The position numbers and the translations under genes were made by a program. This document shows, piece after piece, positions 49,025 to 60,361 of a stretch of DNA of 64,000 bases (position 1 is the stretch's first letter; each line of letters opens with the position of its first letter). The stretch is taken from contig JACTAT010000011.1 in NCBI GenBank assembly GCA_014526335.1, positions 434,001 to 498,000 on the forward strand. Reading direction: 5' to 3'. The notes beneath the pieces were generated by a model that worked only from the letters and a program-made list of their open reading frames with translations, was not told the DNA's origin and did no database searches. The stretch comes from Chrysaora quinquecirrha. Its lineage: Eukaryota; Cnidaria; Scyphozoa; Semaeostomeae; Pelagiidae.

Positions 49025-49870
49025 GATTTTGGTGTTTAGCGAACCCACTACTCTGGTTTGTTGGACTGTTGCTCTGTTGAATGCATCAATGACTTGTTTA
49101 AGTTTTGCGTTGCACTTGACAGTTGATCATTGGTTTTGTCTAACTGTCTTTTCCTGCTTTCCTTTTTCACCCAAGCCTTTTTGCTTTGTGCAACTGTTGC
49201 TGCTGTGTATGTTGCTGTTGTGGCAGACGGTGTAATTTCTGCTGAACTTTCAGTTTCATTCTCAGAAACTGAAGTTAATGACTGCAGATGAGCAATTTTG
49301 CCTAGCGCCGGTGACCTCTCTTCCTCATATTCATTTGATTCTATGTCAGGTTCATCCTCTTCTTGTTTTAAATTTGAATCATCTACTTTGTCAAGAACAT
49401 CACTAAACTGATTTTGATTTGATGAGTTTTGGCTGGGGATGGACTGGTTGTAAGTATATTTCTTTTTCAGATTAGTTGTACTTGCTCTGCTTACTATAAA
49501 GGTTTTCAACCATTGGAGGTGCTGAAACTTTGGAGTGAGTGGAATATTATCACTTCCACAGCCTGAAGAACCTTTAACAGTCTGTAAATATTTACTAAAC
49601 TGGGTCCTAATGCTTTCATACCTCCTTTAATAACGTCCACAGGCTCACCAAGTCGTTCTGCAACTGCTTTCCAGCAATCAGACTTTTTGTTCTTGTCCTT
49701 GAAATCTTTGGAAGCCCTGTCGGGTACTCCCTGATAATATCCATGAAAGCTTCATTGCTTTCCCTTGCATCTTGACATTGGCAACGAGAAGAGGCATCTT
49801 CATATGCAATTTTGTTGCAACAGTTTGTTGTGAAATATGGAACGCAGATAAATGAAACCGAGGTCCGGTG
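49025..49870 (-). pseudogene. MADF-domain protein gene, N-terminal and middle piece
   Basis: On the minus strand a MADF-like region reads KDFKDKNKKSDCWKAVAERL and GEPVDVIKGG, then YESIRTQFSKYLQTVKGSSG and IPLTPKFQHLQWLKTFI; the frame changes between segments. A 150-codon open stretch (49048-49509) is acidic and Ser-rich (KQEEDEPDIESNEYEEERSP), with KKAWVKKESRKRQLDK. A neighbouring frame continues KQVIDAFNRATVQQTRVVGS up to the right end of the inserted element. The reading resumes at 44262. Confidence 0.72.
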
Positions 49871-50394
49871 CCTCTATTTCAGGAAAACAATAGATCTTGG
49901 TCGCAGACTGTCTGCAAGGATTGGTACAATTCAAAATATTTTGACTTTTTGGCAGTGTCTGCAACCGTCGTAGACTGACTACGATCGTCTGTGATAAGTG
50001 AAATGTCAGCCGTTTTCATTTGGATTTTGTAGTATGTGAGGGTCCGCAATGATGGCAGACATACCTCAGTGACAGTTGCCGACTAAATACAACAAATGAA
50101 AACAAGGCATAAGTATGTGCCTCACAGAATGCTGAAATGCAGAGTTGTCTGTGAACGTTGTTGTTATTTGCAAAAAGGAGTTCAAAACATTTGCAAAATA
50201 ATTTTCCATTTTCTGCAACATTTCTTAGCCCGTGAGAATGATTTCAAATTATATTCAGGTGTTTCAGGTGTTAACTCGGGTATCCAGAAGGTGTTTATCA
50301 ATTAAAAAATTTAAGGTGCTGTTATGTTCTGCAAATTGCAATTTTGTATCCTATAGGAATCGTATATGCATTTGAATATGTATTTATTCATTAT
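49871..50394. other. no gene recognised
   Basis: Contains CAGACTGTCTGCAAGGATTG and related GTCTGCAA words, but no coding signal that I can support. Confidence 0.5.
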
Positions 50395-50690
50395 ACAGAG
50401 TTGTTGAAAATTCCATTGATTTGAAATTCCCTCAAGGGTCTGATGATCCTGGGGATGAAGATGTAGTGAAGTAAATGTAGTACTCCTATGTGCTCCATGA
50501 ACTGGAAAATATTCTTGAAGTGCCTTCCAATGACTTTATTTACATCAGTCAACATTCTCTCAATGCCTCGATTGTCCACATTCTTCTCTGCAATTACTAT
50601 AATTAATCAGCTTTTGATGTAAGTCAACATGCCAGAAGTAGTTGCGACTGTCCACCCTATTAAGCCTTCTGTTTATCATGAAATGTTTTT
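50394..50690 (-). pseudogene. integrase-core (rve-like) transposon protein remnant
   Basis: The upstream piece reads RRLNRVDSRNYFWHVDLHQK, matching the start of an integrase-like core (YLWHxD with the first Asp). An acceptor-like TAATTGCAG leads into VDNRGIERMLTDVNKVIGRH, FKNIFQFMEHIGVLHLLHYI and FIPRIIRPLREFQINGIFNN, the C-terminal core (N.RIERLW, LHYIFIPRI). The middle with the second Asp is missing. Proteins of this kind are widespread in invertebrates and probably transposon-derived. Confidence 0.65.
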
Positions 50691-51937
50691 CTATTGTTTT
50701 TCGAATGCATCTACAATGGATGGCGTAGCATGTTCTCTAACAGGTGGAATCCTAAATCCTTTGGCCTGTTTGCAAGCATTTGGAGTTCTGTCTAAATATG
50801 TTTTAGTCTAACTCTTCATCACTGACAACACAATAATAGAATGAACTGCTGAATTCATCACATATTCTTCTTAACTTACGACCACTAATACCAAGAATTA
50901 CACAGGACAATTCTGTGTCTGCATCTGGTTGTTTTGAATAAAGTTATCTTAGCATCAAATTAACGTTGTCTTCAAATGAAAAACAGAATCACGTTTCTTT
51001 CCTGAATGAGGAGTATTTCAGTTCTCAAAGTTGCACAATTAGGCTAGCCCTTGATGTATGAAGGAACTAAATCTCTACACTGTCATACCTAGACACACCA
51101 AAGAACACCCATAGTTCATTTAACATTCCTCCTATTGATGCTGAGGCAGAGGTAGGAACTAAATGAAAACTGATGCAGATATGCCTGCAAACTTTGCTCC
51201 TTCTCTTTCAACATAGTTTACAAGTACAGATTACCTTTAAGTGCAATTGAATGATTGCAAGAAGGTAACTGCAGAGGAGTAATTATTGTACCCTACTACA
51301 AGTCAGCTGTCAGATAGAATATGCTAAATTTAGTCACATATTTGGGGCTCATCAAGTGTATATCACAATATCCTGCCATCAAATGTTTTTAGTATTTTTA
51401 GGAAATGTTTGTATCATTGATTTAGGAGAATATTTCCCTGACTATTGATTCCAGGTAGTGATCAAGGTAATTAGAGAGCTTGGATACAGGTAAATTACAT
51501 CCAGATATGTTAAGTCCACCTGGATTACCACAGTTGTGTATGTTTAGTAGCATATAGTATATCTGCGTTCTTCTATCTCTATTAGGGGTTAGAAAATGAA
51601 ATAGGCTGTGTTTAATGATCTGACAGCTTTTTAGGTCAGAAGTGAATGTTGCAATTTCGATGGTAAAATCGCCTATTGGATGGTATTCCAGCTTTAAAAA
51701 ATAGCTGGTGTCATTTCGCTGACAGTGGGCTTCATTTGGGTAGTCTGTGTGGTTGAGGAGACCAATTTTCAGGATAACAATGGTTAAGGACTGGACCCCA
51801 ATCCCTTTGTCACCAGTGTCTTAAAGTGATATTATAAGTGTAGACTTCTTTTGAATTTCTCATGTCCAAGATGTATTTCATGCCCTGGTGTGAATTTTTT
51901 AGTACTCCAAGAATAAATGTCAGGCTTCTTGCGTAAT
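50691..51937. other. no gene recognised
   Basis: AT-rich. A 60-codon plus-strand ORF (50629-50811) is antisense to the integrase remnant and is not believed. Confidence 0.55.
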
Positions 51938-52006
51938 TTCAGTGAGAAAATCATTAACACTAATATCAATCATGTTGATATTAATATCACTGATAATCTC
52001 ACTGAA
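51938..52006. repeat. 69-base imperfect hairpin
   Basis: Two 32-base arms (51938-51969 and 51975-52006), TTCAGTGAGA...TAATATCAA, with loop TCATG and six mismatches. The size suits a small-RNA precursor or a tiny foldback element. Confidence 0.8.
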
Positions 52007-52497
52007 CAATAGAAAATCACTAATCCTATGGCACCATCTCCAATTTTTTATTCTGGAGAGACAATTTTTGTTCAGAATCATACTAAATTGCTACTTTTCA
52101 TGAAAATTGGATACTTTATTTGAGAAGCATCGGAAAGTAGGGTAGGAAAATGGTCATGGGGAACTAAGACAGAGCATTTCAACAAAGGGATTGCTAAAAA
52201 AACCTAAAATGGCAAAATTGGCGAATTTCGATGTTTGAAAGTAGAAATTGTTTGTACGTTACATTTCTAGGCAGTAAAATTACAGCCACAAGCATCTAAA
52301 GCAAGAAATACAGCACACAATAGCTTAAATGAATCCTTACTGGTTTGTATTCCCTGTTAAAAAGAAGTGAAAATATTCTTATTCTCACTGATGTGAACAC
52401 AAGCGAGTTTATCAATGAATTTCTGGTTTCAGATATTCTCAATGGCAAATTGTAGCTGACTGAGTGAGATTATACTTATCTCACTGGTGTGAACTAC

Positions 52498-52726
52498 AAT
52501 CCTCGTCAAAAATATTGGGGACAGTATGTTATAAGTATGTTTTACCTTAAAAACCCCGTCCCATTACAACATATTTGGGTAATAAGACCCCCCTCCCCCC
52601 CGAATCAATGTTGGGACCACTGCCAACATCGACTTCACCAACATTGAGTCGGGGGGAGGGGGGTATGCGTCTTTACAGCGAGAATTTTACAAAAGTTTGA
52701 AGTGTCCCAGCAATTTTGGCGAGGAT
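52498..52726. mobile_element. 229-bp MITE, copy 1
   Basis: Terminal inverted repeats CAATCCTCGTCAAAAATATT and the complement of AATTTTGGCGAGGAT. The centre is a hairpin with C-rich and G-rich arms (CCCCCCTCCCCCCC, GGGGGGAGGGGGG) and three CCAACAT/ATGTTGG words. No ORF. Copy 2 lies 1.3 kb away and differs at about two positions. Confidence 0.9.
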
Positions 52727-53831
52727 CTTCTGAATTTTGAGTAATCACAGCAAAACAGAAGGTCAGAAATTCTGTTATAAACAGTAACGGGAGGGTTTTA
52801 AATTTACATAAAACAGTCTGCATTATGTTGTCTCGAGACAAATCTAACTATTAACTGAAACTTTTCATCAAAGCTCATAAACTGACTCCACTGTCTAGCA
52901 GTGAATTATTACGAAATTCAGAAAATGAAACGAATTATGCAGGCATGATGTACTTGCTTTCAAGTGTTGTTGATCTTCACAACAGAGAACGGAAGAATGC
53001 TAAAGTAAGCATAATTGGCATTGTTTTTTGATGGACTGCGAAATTGAATAAGGAGCAACCAAGCGGGATGCCAAGTTCTACAGTTCTCCACACAGTTCTC
53101 CCCACAGTTCTCCATCTTCAAATGTAAATATCTCCTCGTTGCTTGAAAGACTGCACTTGTAACTTTGTAATTCTGTATTATTTCATGTCTACTTTAAGAT
53201 TTTCAACAGAGTTCGACTGCCAATGCATGGCAAAGTATATTTCTCACAGTTCTCCACCTGTTTTTAAAGATAGGTTTTCACCAGCTGTATTGTTTACTTA
53301 CTACAGAGAGTGGAGAACTGTCAGAAAACGAACTCAGAAGGAATGACAAAAAGGGAAAATTATTTTATAACATGAAATACCCCCAGAAATGTATTGTCGG
53401 ATAGCGAGAAGTATGGGAAAATTATTTGGACTTGAGTTATTCAACTTTTATGCGGTAGAAAATGATGGAGAACTGTCAGTTTCTTAGATGTCAAGCTCTC
53501 TCCTCCGCAGCGCAGACGATCGCTTGAATTGTGGTCTACAGAACGGTTCTAAAGATGCATTTGAATGATAAAGGTATTGCTTCTGCAGCTGAAAAATGTG
53601 TACCGTTGCCTCTTATGATTTTGCGATGTTGGAAAGTGAATTACGGCCTTTTTCAAAGGATTCCTTCACTTTTCAATGAATTTTCACATTTTGCAAAATT
53701 TTGGCCCTGACCCCCCAAAGCCCCCCAAAACATTAAGTCATTCCTCCTATTTACAATAAACATCACTTGAGCCTTTTGAGTCTTTCCATTCTTAAGAAAA
53801 ACACAATTTTAGATTTCTGCTCTTGCTCAGA
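52727..53831. other. no gene recognised; repeated AGTTCTCC words
   Basis: Contains three closely spaced CAGTTCTCC words at 53079-53115 and the complementary GGAGAACTGTCAG twice near 53310 and 53467. No coding signal. Confidence 0.5.
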
Positions 53832-54062
53832 CAATCCTCGTCAAAAATATTGGGGACAGTATGTTATAAGTATGTTTTACCTTAAAAACCCCGTCCCATT
53901 ACAACATATTTGGGTAATAAGACCCCCCTCCCCCCGAATCAATGTTGGGACCACTGCCAACATCGACTTCACCAACATTGAGTCGGGGGGAGGGGGGTAT
54001 GCGTCTTTACAGCGAGAATTTTACAAAAGTTTGAAGTGTCCCAGCCATTTTGGCGAGGATTG
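53832..54062. mobile_element. 231-bp MITE, copy 2
   Basis: Same element as 52498-52726; one C fewer in the C-run and CAGCCATTT in place of CAGCAATTT. Both terminal repeats are complete (CAATCCTCG and CGAGGATTG). Confidence 0.9.
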
Positions 54063-55353
54063 TAGTCTTAAACACCCAGACAACATTAACATTAAACAAA
54101 TAAGTTTTTGAAACAAGTAATGATCTCAAATTAAATCTTAAATCCTGGAGAGTATCAAAGAAAAATAAGGACCAAACAAGCATTGACAAAGCACCTGCAT
54201 ACCAACCACAGATTGACAGATACAATCTGATAAACTTGCACTACATTGTATGTACTCCAATGGTTTAAGCAATTGTTCTTTTTTAACCTGGGTGTGTCAG
54301 CATCCAAATTTTTCTAGGGTTGCTGTAAAATAGATCTATTTGCTAAAAAGGGATAATGTAATAACCCTGAAAATGAAAATGGTCATATTTTCTAAATTTA
54401 GCAAGTCATGGAAACAGGAAAACAAAGAAAAACTAGAGCCTCTCTAAAGAGGCCTTAATATTAAGATCTGTTTGAGGTAGGCAGGTAAGTGAAGTGGCAT
54501 CTTGAAGCTTGGTCGCTAGCGAGCGCAAAGGAACCTTTTAACTGGAATGAAAGTGTATATTTTGCAAAAAATTGCATATTGCTGGGATGTTGAAAAAAAT
54601 TGCAATTTCGTTACATTTCGGGATCAGATTGTCTGAACTGCTTGAAAGAAGTTGCTAAATCTTAACACCTCTGCACTTTGCACACCTAGAGATAAAAATG
54701 GTGTATAGCCTAATGCCCTTACTTAAATGTACTCAAATATTAGCTTTCCACATACTAGCCAATTGCGTGAAAACAAACCACAAGAAAAAAGGGAAGTAAA
54801 GTTGCATATAATATATGGACTCTGTAAAAGGTTTTAATTAAGGTTTTTCTTTTTAGTCACAATAACGAGTTAATTTGTATACTTTCCAATGTTTCTTTTA
54901 TAATTCATTGGTATATTTCAAGGGTTTTCAAAGTTGCTACTATAATCCAATTAGTTCAATGATCCGGCTTTATATTTGTCACCTTCTCTTTTTCTTTTGT
55001 TCTTCTCCTTGACCGTTGTAGAATACTTCAAACCCTTTCTTTTCTTTTTATAGTATCAAGGATCAATACCCATAATCTGTAAAAGGGTTTTTCGCAAAGT
55101 TGATCATTGGAAAACTGGCACAAGCCATTAAAGTACCAATTTCCAGAGTTCTTCTTCCAACATCGGTTATCTTTTGGGAAAATCTCCAGATATTGTTGTG
55201 CTAAGACTCATTTGGAGTGCGTGTTTCCAGAGTGCGTAGAGATAGGATGTGTTTTACTTGAAGCTCCATGTTAAAGATGTTTTAAAGAGATTTTTTGTGG
55301 ATACCAGTTGATGTTTCTTTATAATTTGTAAGTAAGTCTTTTCTATTTGTTAA
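54063..55353. other. no gene recognised
   Basis: AT-rich. At 54625-54663 the minus strand reads FSNFFQAVQ, as in the unrecognised gene at 31.66 kb; otherwise no coding signal. Confidence 0.45.
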
Positions 55354-55895
55354 TTGATCCAAAATTTACCGAAACTATCACCAGAATGCAGAAAAATGGA
55401 TAAATACGGAGTAAGTTTGAAATCTACTTGTGTTACACTTTCAGTTAACAAGGCGGAAATTCCTGCTTGGTTAGAAATCTTTAAGAAACGCTACTTTGAT
55501 ATACAGAATGTTGAAATACAAAATATCATAGATATAGTTGAAAGAAAGGCAGAACCAGAGGAAAAAATAGACAAATTTGTAAGATTTATAAGAGATGAAT
55601 CTGATACAGCGATTAATACAATACTGAAGGATGAAAATAAAACTCCCAAAATAGCTGTAGAATTAAACAGAGAAACTGAAATCACTTCATTTAAAGAAAA
55701 CAATTCATCTTTATTATGTCGAAACTACTCGCTATCAAAAATGCTCACGAAAACTTAACAAAATTAGTTGATTCATTAATTTCTAATATCACAGAAAAAG
55801 AAAATGAAATAAAACTTCTAAAAACTGAAAAAAAATCGCAAAAGGAGAGCATCTTGACTCTTGAATCAAAAATTTATGAAAACGAACAAAATTGA
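55354..55895 (+). pseudogene. LINE ORF1, N-terminal part
   Basis: Open from 55354 (MDKYGVSLKSTCVTLSVNKA, EIPAWLEIFKKRYFDI) with Lys/Glu-rich helices. After a frame change near 55710 a coiled coil follows (NLTKLVDSLISNITEKENEI, KLLKTEKKSQKESI), up to about 55893. The minus-strand LINE begins there, and a coiled coil of the same character resumes at about 59040. I therefore read both as one ORF1 split by insertion; the exact join is not certain. Confidence 0.6.
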
Positions 55896-56269
55896 ATTTT
55901 TTCATTTCTTTTCAATATATTTCAAGCAACTTACAATTTAATGTCCAAATATAATACTTAGTTAAAGATAAGAACACTTAAAGTTTAATTATTTGACAAA
56001 ATCAAATATCTCTACTATAGTTGCTTAGGACACTCGAAAAGAACTCTAAGTAGAGCTTTCGAGTCGAGTGCCCTGGCTTAAAAACAACTCTTCTAAATAG
56101 GAATGAATTTTTAACGGTAACAGTAACGCTAATAAGAATACGGAAAAAAATCTAGAAAATGGAAAACGAAAAAGAAAAATGAAAGTAAAAAATCCGCATT
56201 ATTTTTGTACTAGGTTTCTCATAGCAATGAAAGCTATTCAATTACAATATGGAAACTGGGGTCTAATTT

Positions 56270-57811
56270 TACTTGTGTTGCAATGAAAGCCATGTTTTGT
56301 AATTTCTTATGAAAAGTCTTTTTGTTTTTGAGTTGCGCATGTCTAGTGGAATTTCATTCCAAATTTTAACACCAAAGTTTGCAATGAAGTGGTGCTTGTA
56401 ATTTGTCCTAACTGTTGGTTACGAGAAAAGTTTATGCTTTTTTTAACTTCTTCTCTAAGGGGTCTACAACATTTTGGTAAGCCCCTCCCCAGATTGTTAT
56501 TCCATACTTAATATGGGGTGCAATGAAAGCATTATAGATATTCTGAAGTGTTTTAGTTTCAACAAAGTGTCTCATTTTAGCAAGAACTCCAAGACCTTTT
56601 GCAATTTTATTGTTTGCTTGTTGAGCATGCTGTTTCAAAGAAAAACTATTGTCTATTTAGAGGCCTAGATGTTTAGTATGCTCTTTTTCAGATAGTGATT
56701 CATTGTTTATTGTCTTGGACTAAATAATACAAAATTGGATTTGCTTATGTTTAGAGTAAATTTATTTGCTATAAGCCAATCAGAAATATGTTTCAATTCA
56801 AAATTTACAGTTTTTTCTATATGATTTAAATTTTTATGAGAGTAAAATAAACTAGTATCATCAGCAAAAAGTTGGAACTGAATATTTCCTGAAGCAGTAT
56901 GGATATCATTTATATAAAGTAAAAACAGTAATGGGCCTAAAACACTTCCCTGGGGTACTCCATAATTATTAGTACGTAATTCCGAAAATTCACCACCAAC
57001 AAATACACACTGAGTTCTATTCTTTAAGTAAGATCTAAACCAGTTCAATGCTGTTCCTCTAATACCATAGTGATCTAGTTTATTTATCAATTTGTTATGG
57101 TCAACCATATCGAATGCTTTTGAAAAGTCTAGGAATATACAGCAAGAGAAATGTTTGTTTTCAATTGCTTGCACAATCTTGCTACATAGATCCAGAACTG
57201 CTAGTGTTGTTAATTTGTTTTTCTGGAAACCATATTGATGTTCGAATAGTACTTTGTGTTTATTTAGGAATTTAATCATTCGTGAGTACATAAGTTTTTC
57301 AAATATCTTATTCAAAACTGGTAAAAGTGAAATTGGATGATAATCCTTTACATCATACGCTGAGTTTGATTGAAAAATAGGTAGCATACTTCAGTTGTTC
57401 AGGGTAGTGGCCACTACTGAATGATTCGTTTATCAAGTCTGTTAGTGGTTTTTTGATAATATTTTTAACCATTTTGATAAGTTCAATAGGAAGGTTATAA
57501 GGACCAGCTGCCTTAGATTCATCCATCTTCGACAGCTCATCCAACACTTCAGCTTCTGAGATAGGACTGATAAATATACTTTCAGTGGTAGGGTTATGCA
57601 GATAGTCAGTGAATTTTGTGCTAGTTGTACCAAGTTTGTTAACCAAGTTTTTGGCAATTCCTGTAAAATATTGATTGAAGCAGTCTGCAACTTGTTTTTT
57701 ATTATCTGTCAGGTTTCCATTTACACTAATTTTGGTATTATTTGTTTTGTTTTGATTGGAGTTGTTTGTTAGATCGTTTATACCTTGCCAAGTTATTTTT
57801 AAACGTGTCAA
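56270..57811 (-). pseudogene. LINE reverse transcriptase
   Basis: 57353-57811 is the RT N-terminus: ISPISEAEVLDELSKMDESK, AAGPYNLPIELIK. A frame break near 57385 leads to 56707-57387 with DVKDYHPISLLPVLNKIFEK, FSCCIFLDFSKAFDMVDHNK (Asp), YGVPQGSVLGPLLFLLYIND and FADDTSLFYSHKN (ADD). A stop at 56707 and a shift precede 56432-56638 (YNAFIAPHIKYGITIWGGAY). The end, VKIWNEIPLDMRNSK and NYKTWLSLQHK, is at about 56270. RT with all core motifs, but three breaks. Confidence 0.93.
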
Positions 57812-57910
57812 AAGAGTTTCTGTAATGGATGCCTTTGCTTTTTCTTATTAAATGATTTGGAGAATCCCTATAATATTCGTACCTTTGATACCAGAATGTG
57901 TCTTTTGACT

Positions 57911-58800
57911 TTAAAAATTTTTATATAATTTATTCTTTATACAGATTGATTTCAGAATACCATTTGTAATCCAAGGTTTAATACGCTGTTTAAGTTGTTT
58001 TTTTGAAAGATGTTTTATTGGTGCATGTTTATTTATTGTTTTTAGTATATTTTCTTGGAAATTGCCAAATTTTTTGTCTAAAGTTAGTTTCGCATTATTA
58101 GCTTGGCTAAAATCGACTGAATTTATATCCGCCAGAAATGCATCGTCGTTAAAGTGTCTGTAATCTCGCGTTGAAATCGATTCTTTTTTATTTTTCTCAA
58201 CTTTTTTATCTATAAGCACAAAATTTGGCATATGATCAGATAGTTTTGATATGAAATTTCCACTTGTTGCAACTTTATTGATAGAATTGACAAATACATT
58301 ATCGATTAGAGATGGCCTAGTGTTCCAACGTACCTTGTAGGCTGTAATATGAGAGGCTGAAAGAAGCTGGCAAATATAGTGTTAATAAATGACTCGACAA
58401 TAGAAATTTGCTCATATCTTAATAAATCAAAGTTAAAATCTCCTGAAAGAAATACTAATTTGTTTTCTTTCGTTAGTTTCTTAAGAATGTTTTCTAAGTA
58501 GCTAACAAAGGATGTTGAGTTTCTATGAGGATGATTATATACTACTCCTATAACTATATTTTGTCCAAATGAATTTTCTTTTTCAATCCAAAAAGCTTCA
58601 AATTCAGAAGAATCGTGTTTTACCGCCTATGACAGCTTATTTCTCTCTTTAAAGTCAAAACGCTTAGATACAAAAAACTCACAACCACCACATCTACTGT
58701 TACCTTTTTGACCAACGAGATTTTGATACCCTGGAATACTGAGGTTTTCAAATTCTTTCATATTTGCTGTTGAGTGCCAAGACTCTTTTCTCAATACATT
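57911..58800 (-). pseudogene. LINE apurinic-like endonuclease
   Basis: Minus-strand pieces: MKEFENLSIPGYQNLVGQ at about 58770, CGGCEFFVSKRFDFKE, then EAFWIEKENSFGQNIVIGVV, YNHPHRNSTSFVSYL, LVFLSGDFNFDLLRYE (the conserved GDFN), WNTRPSLIDNVFVNSINKV and KLSDHMPNFVLIDKK (the SDH catalytic His). The open part 57911-58231 continues into the linker before RT (KHLSKKQLKQRIKPWITNGI). Several frame breaks. Confidence 0.9.
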
Positions 58801-59019
58801 CCAACTTTTCTGTCACTTTAGTAAGGCTTGACTCGAATATACTTCTGATACTATCAGAAACGTTTATCATCTGGGTGGCTATCTCTTCACTAATCGCTGT
58901 TCTAATTGACTAACCCATCTTTCAAGTTATGAAGCAAAAATTCCATAGAATAGCTTTATTGAGGATAAACAAAAACTTAAAAAATAAAGTGAAAGTAAAA
59001 AAAATTAAGACATAATAAT

Positions 59020-60361
59020 ACCTTGAGGCAAAAAAACTGCCAAAAAAACTACATAAAGAATCAACAAGATCTCTCGGAAAAGCTGAAAGCATTAGAAACA
59101 AAAACACTGTTGAATCAAACCAAGAAAACCAAAAAGCTAAATTACAATAATTTTGTATCTGAATATAATGATTCAATCAAATGCGAAAAAACCGGGGAGC
59201 GTCTCTCACAATCTCAAATCTCGTAGGTTCAATTGGACATTCTTTTTGTTCAAGATGACATAAAGAATTATCAGAAAAACTTAAATCACTTTCTAACAAA
59301 TTGAAAGACAAAATAAACCATTTCAGTCAGAATATCAAAAAAACAAAGATGACTCAACCTGTGTCTGTCTTGTATGAAGAGTCAGCATTGTCATTGTCGG
59401 ATCAAGACAAGGAAAGCGACATTTCCATTGCCCACTCTAACAACCTAACTGAGGAAGCAATCCTGTCAGCTACAAAACCAAAAATAAACATGCCTTCCTC
59501 AGTACCTTCATCAACAGTTATTAGGAGGAACAAAGAAACCCTTATTGTTGGAGATTCCAAGTTGAAAGGAATAAAACCTAACCACTTTGACAAATCAGGG
59601 AAAATGCATATAGAAACTCTAAACGGTAAAAAAATAAAAGATATCAAAAGCTTCATTGACATTATAAACAAAAACAATCTGAACACAATATTGTGCCATG
59701 TTGGTACAAATAATCTTGCTGACATATCATCATCAGCAATCCTAAACAACTTTAAGGATCTTATTTAATTAATTAAATTCAAGGTTCCAACTGTCAGAAT
59801 CTTAATTTCTGCATTAGTGTCTAGAGAGTCAAACCAAGGAAATAAGGTATATGGAACAAAAATACAATACCGGCCTTGAATCTCTTGCAAATAAAAGCGG
59901 TTTTCAAGTGATTGAAAATAACTACCTTGACCAGCCAAACTATCAGTACGACAGCTTGCATCTAAACAACAAAGGCCCTGCAAAAATGGTCAGAAACTTC
60001 AAAGAAAAACTTTGGCCTGCTGGAGTCAGATTCAATACAGAAGGAAATCGTCACAATATTGAAAGACCTCACGTAAATACACATGCGGCAGCACCAACAG
60101 TCAACCAAGAGCGAGGTCCAATCCACAATGGATATACAAACCGAAATCCTCCACAGCCAAACAGTGTTGCATATAATTCTTTTCAACCAGTGCCAGCTCA
60201 ACCACCAATGCAATCTCAGCCACCGACCAGTCATTTCATTTGACAACAGGATGGACCTTATTTTATGCTCTATAATAATCAAAGAATCTCCTTCCAACAG
60301 TTCTTACAACATAACCAACCTTTTGTTATGCAAATGCAAAAAAACTACGGACAGATGATAT
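59020..60361 (+). pseudogene. LINE ORF1 with SGNH-hydrolase (esterase-like) domain
   Basis: A coiled coil comes first (LSEKLKALETKTLLNQTKKT), then a Ser/Thr linker. The SGNH domain starts at about 59545: ETLIVGDSKLKGIKPNHFD (GDS nucleophile), then TILCHVGTNNLADISSSAI (G and N of HVGTNN). After stops near 59768 and 59840 it goes on to NKSGFQVIENNYLDQPNYQY and DSLHLNNKGPAKMVRNFKEK (Asp and His of the D..H block), all three SGNH blocks. A Pro/Gln-rich tail ends at 60241, and a shifted frame continues Gln-rich to 60361. Esterase-like ORF1 proteins are known in CR1/L2-type LINEs. No ORF2 follows. Confidence 0.8.

Larger units (their letters stand above)
55900..58910 (-). mobile_element. LINE (CR1/Jockey type) inserted in a LINE ORF1
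   Basis: Minus strand: coiled-coil end of an ORF1-like region, endonuclease, RT, C-terminal region and 3' UTR, ending near 55900. The plus-strand ORF1 reading exists on both sides. I could not find a convincing target duplication. Confidence 0.72.

Noticed and set aside
50629..50811. 60-codon plus-strand ORF
   Set aside because: Antisense to the integrase-core remnant; no motif of its own.
54430..54490. Possible small RNA (GCCTCTCTAAAGAGGC hairpin)
   Set aside because: Short 6-bp palindrome only; no promoter boxes or longer structure.
59402..59749. 115-codon minus-strand ORF
   Set aside because: Antisense to the SGNH ORF1, whose catalytic motifs are clear.
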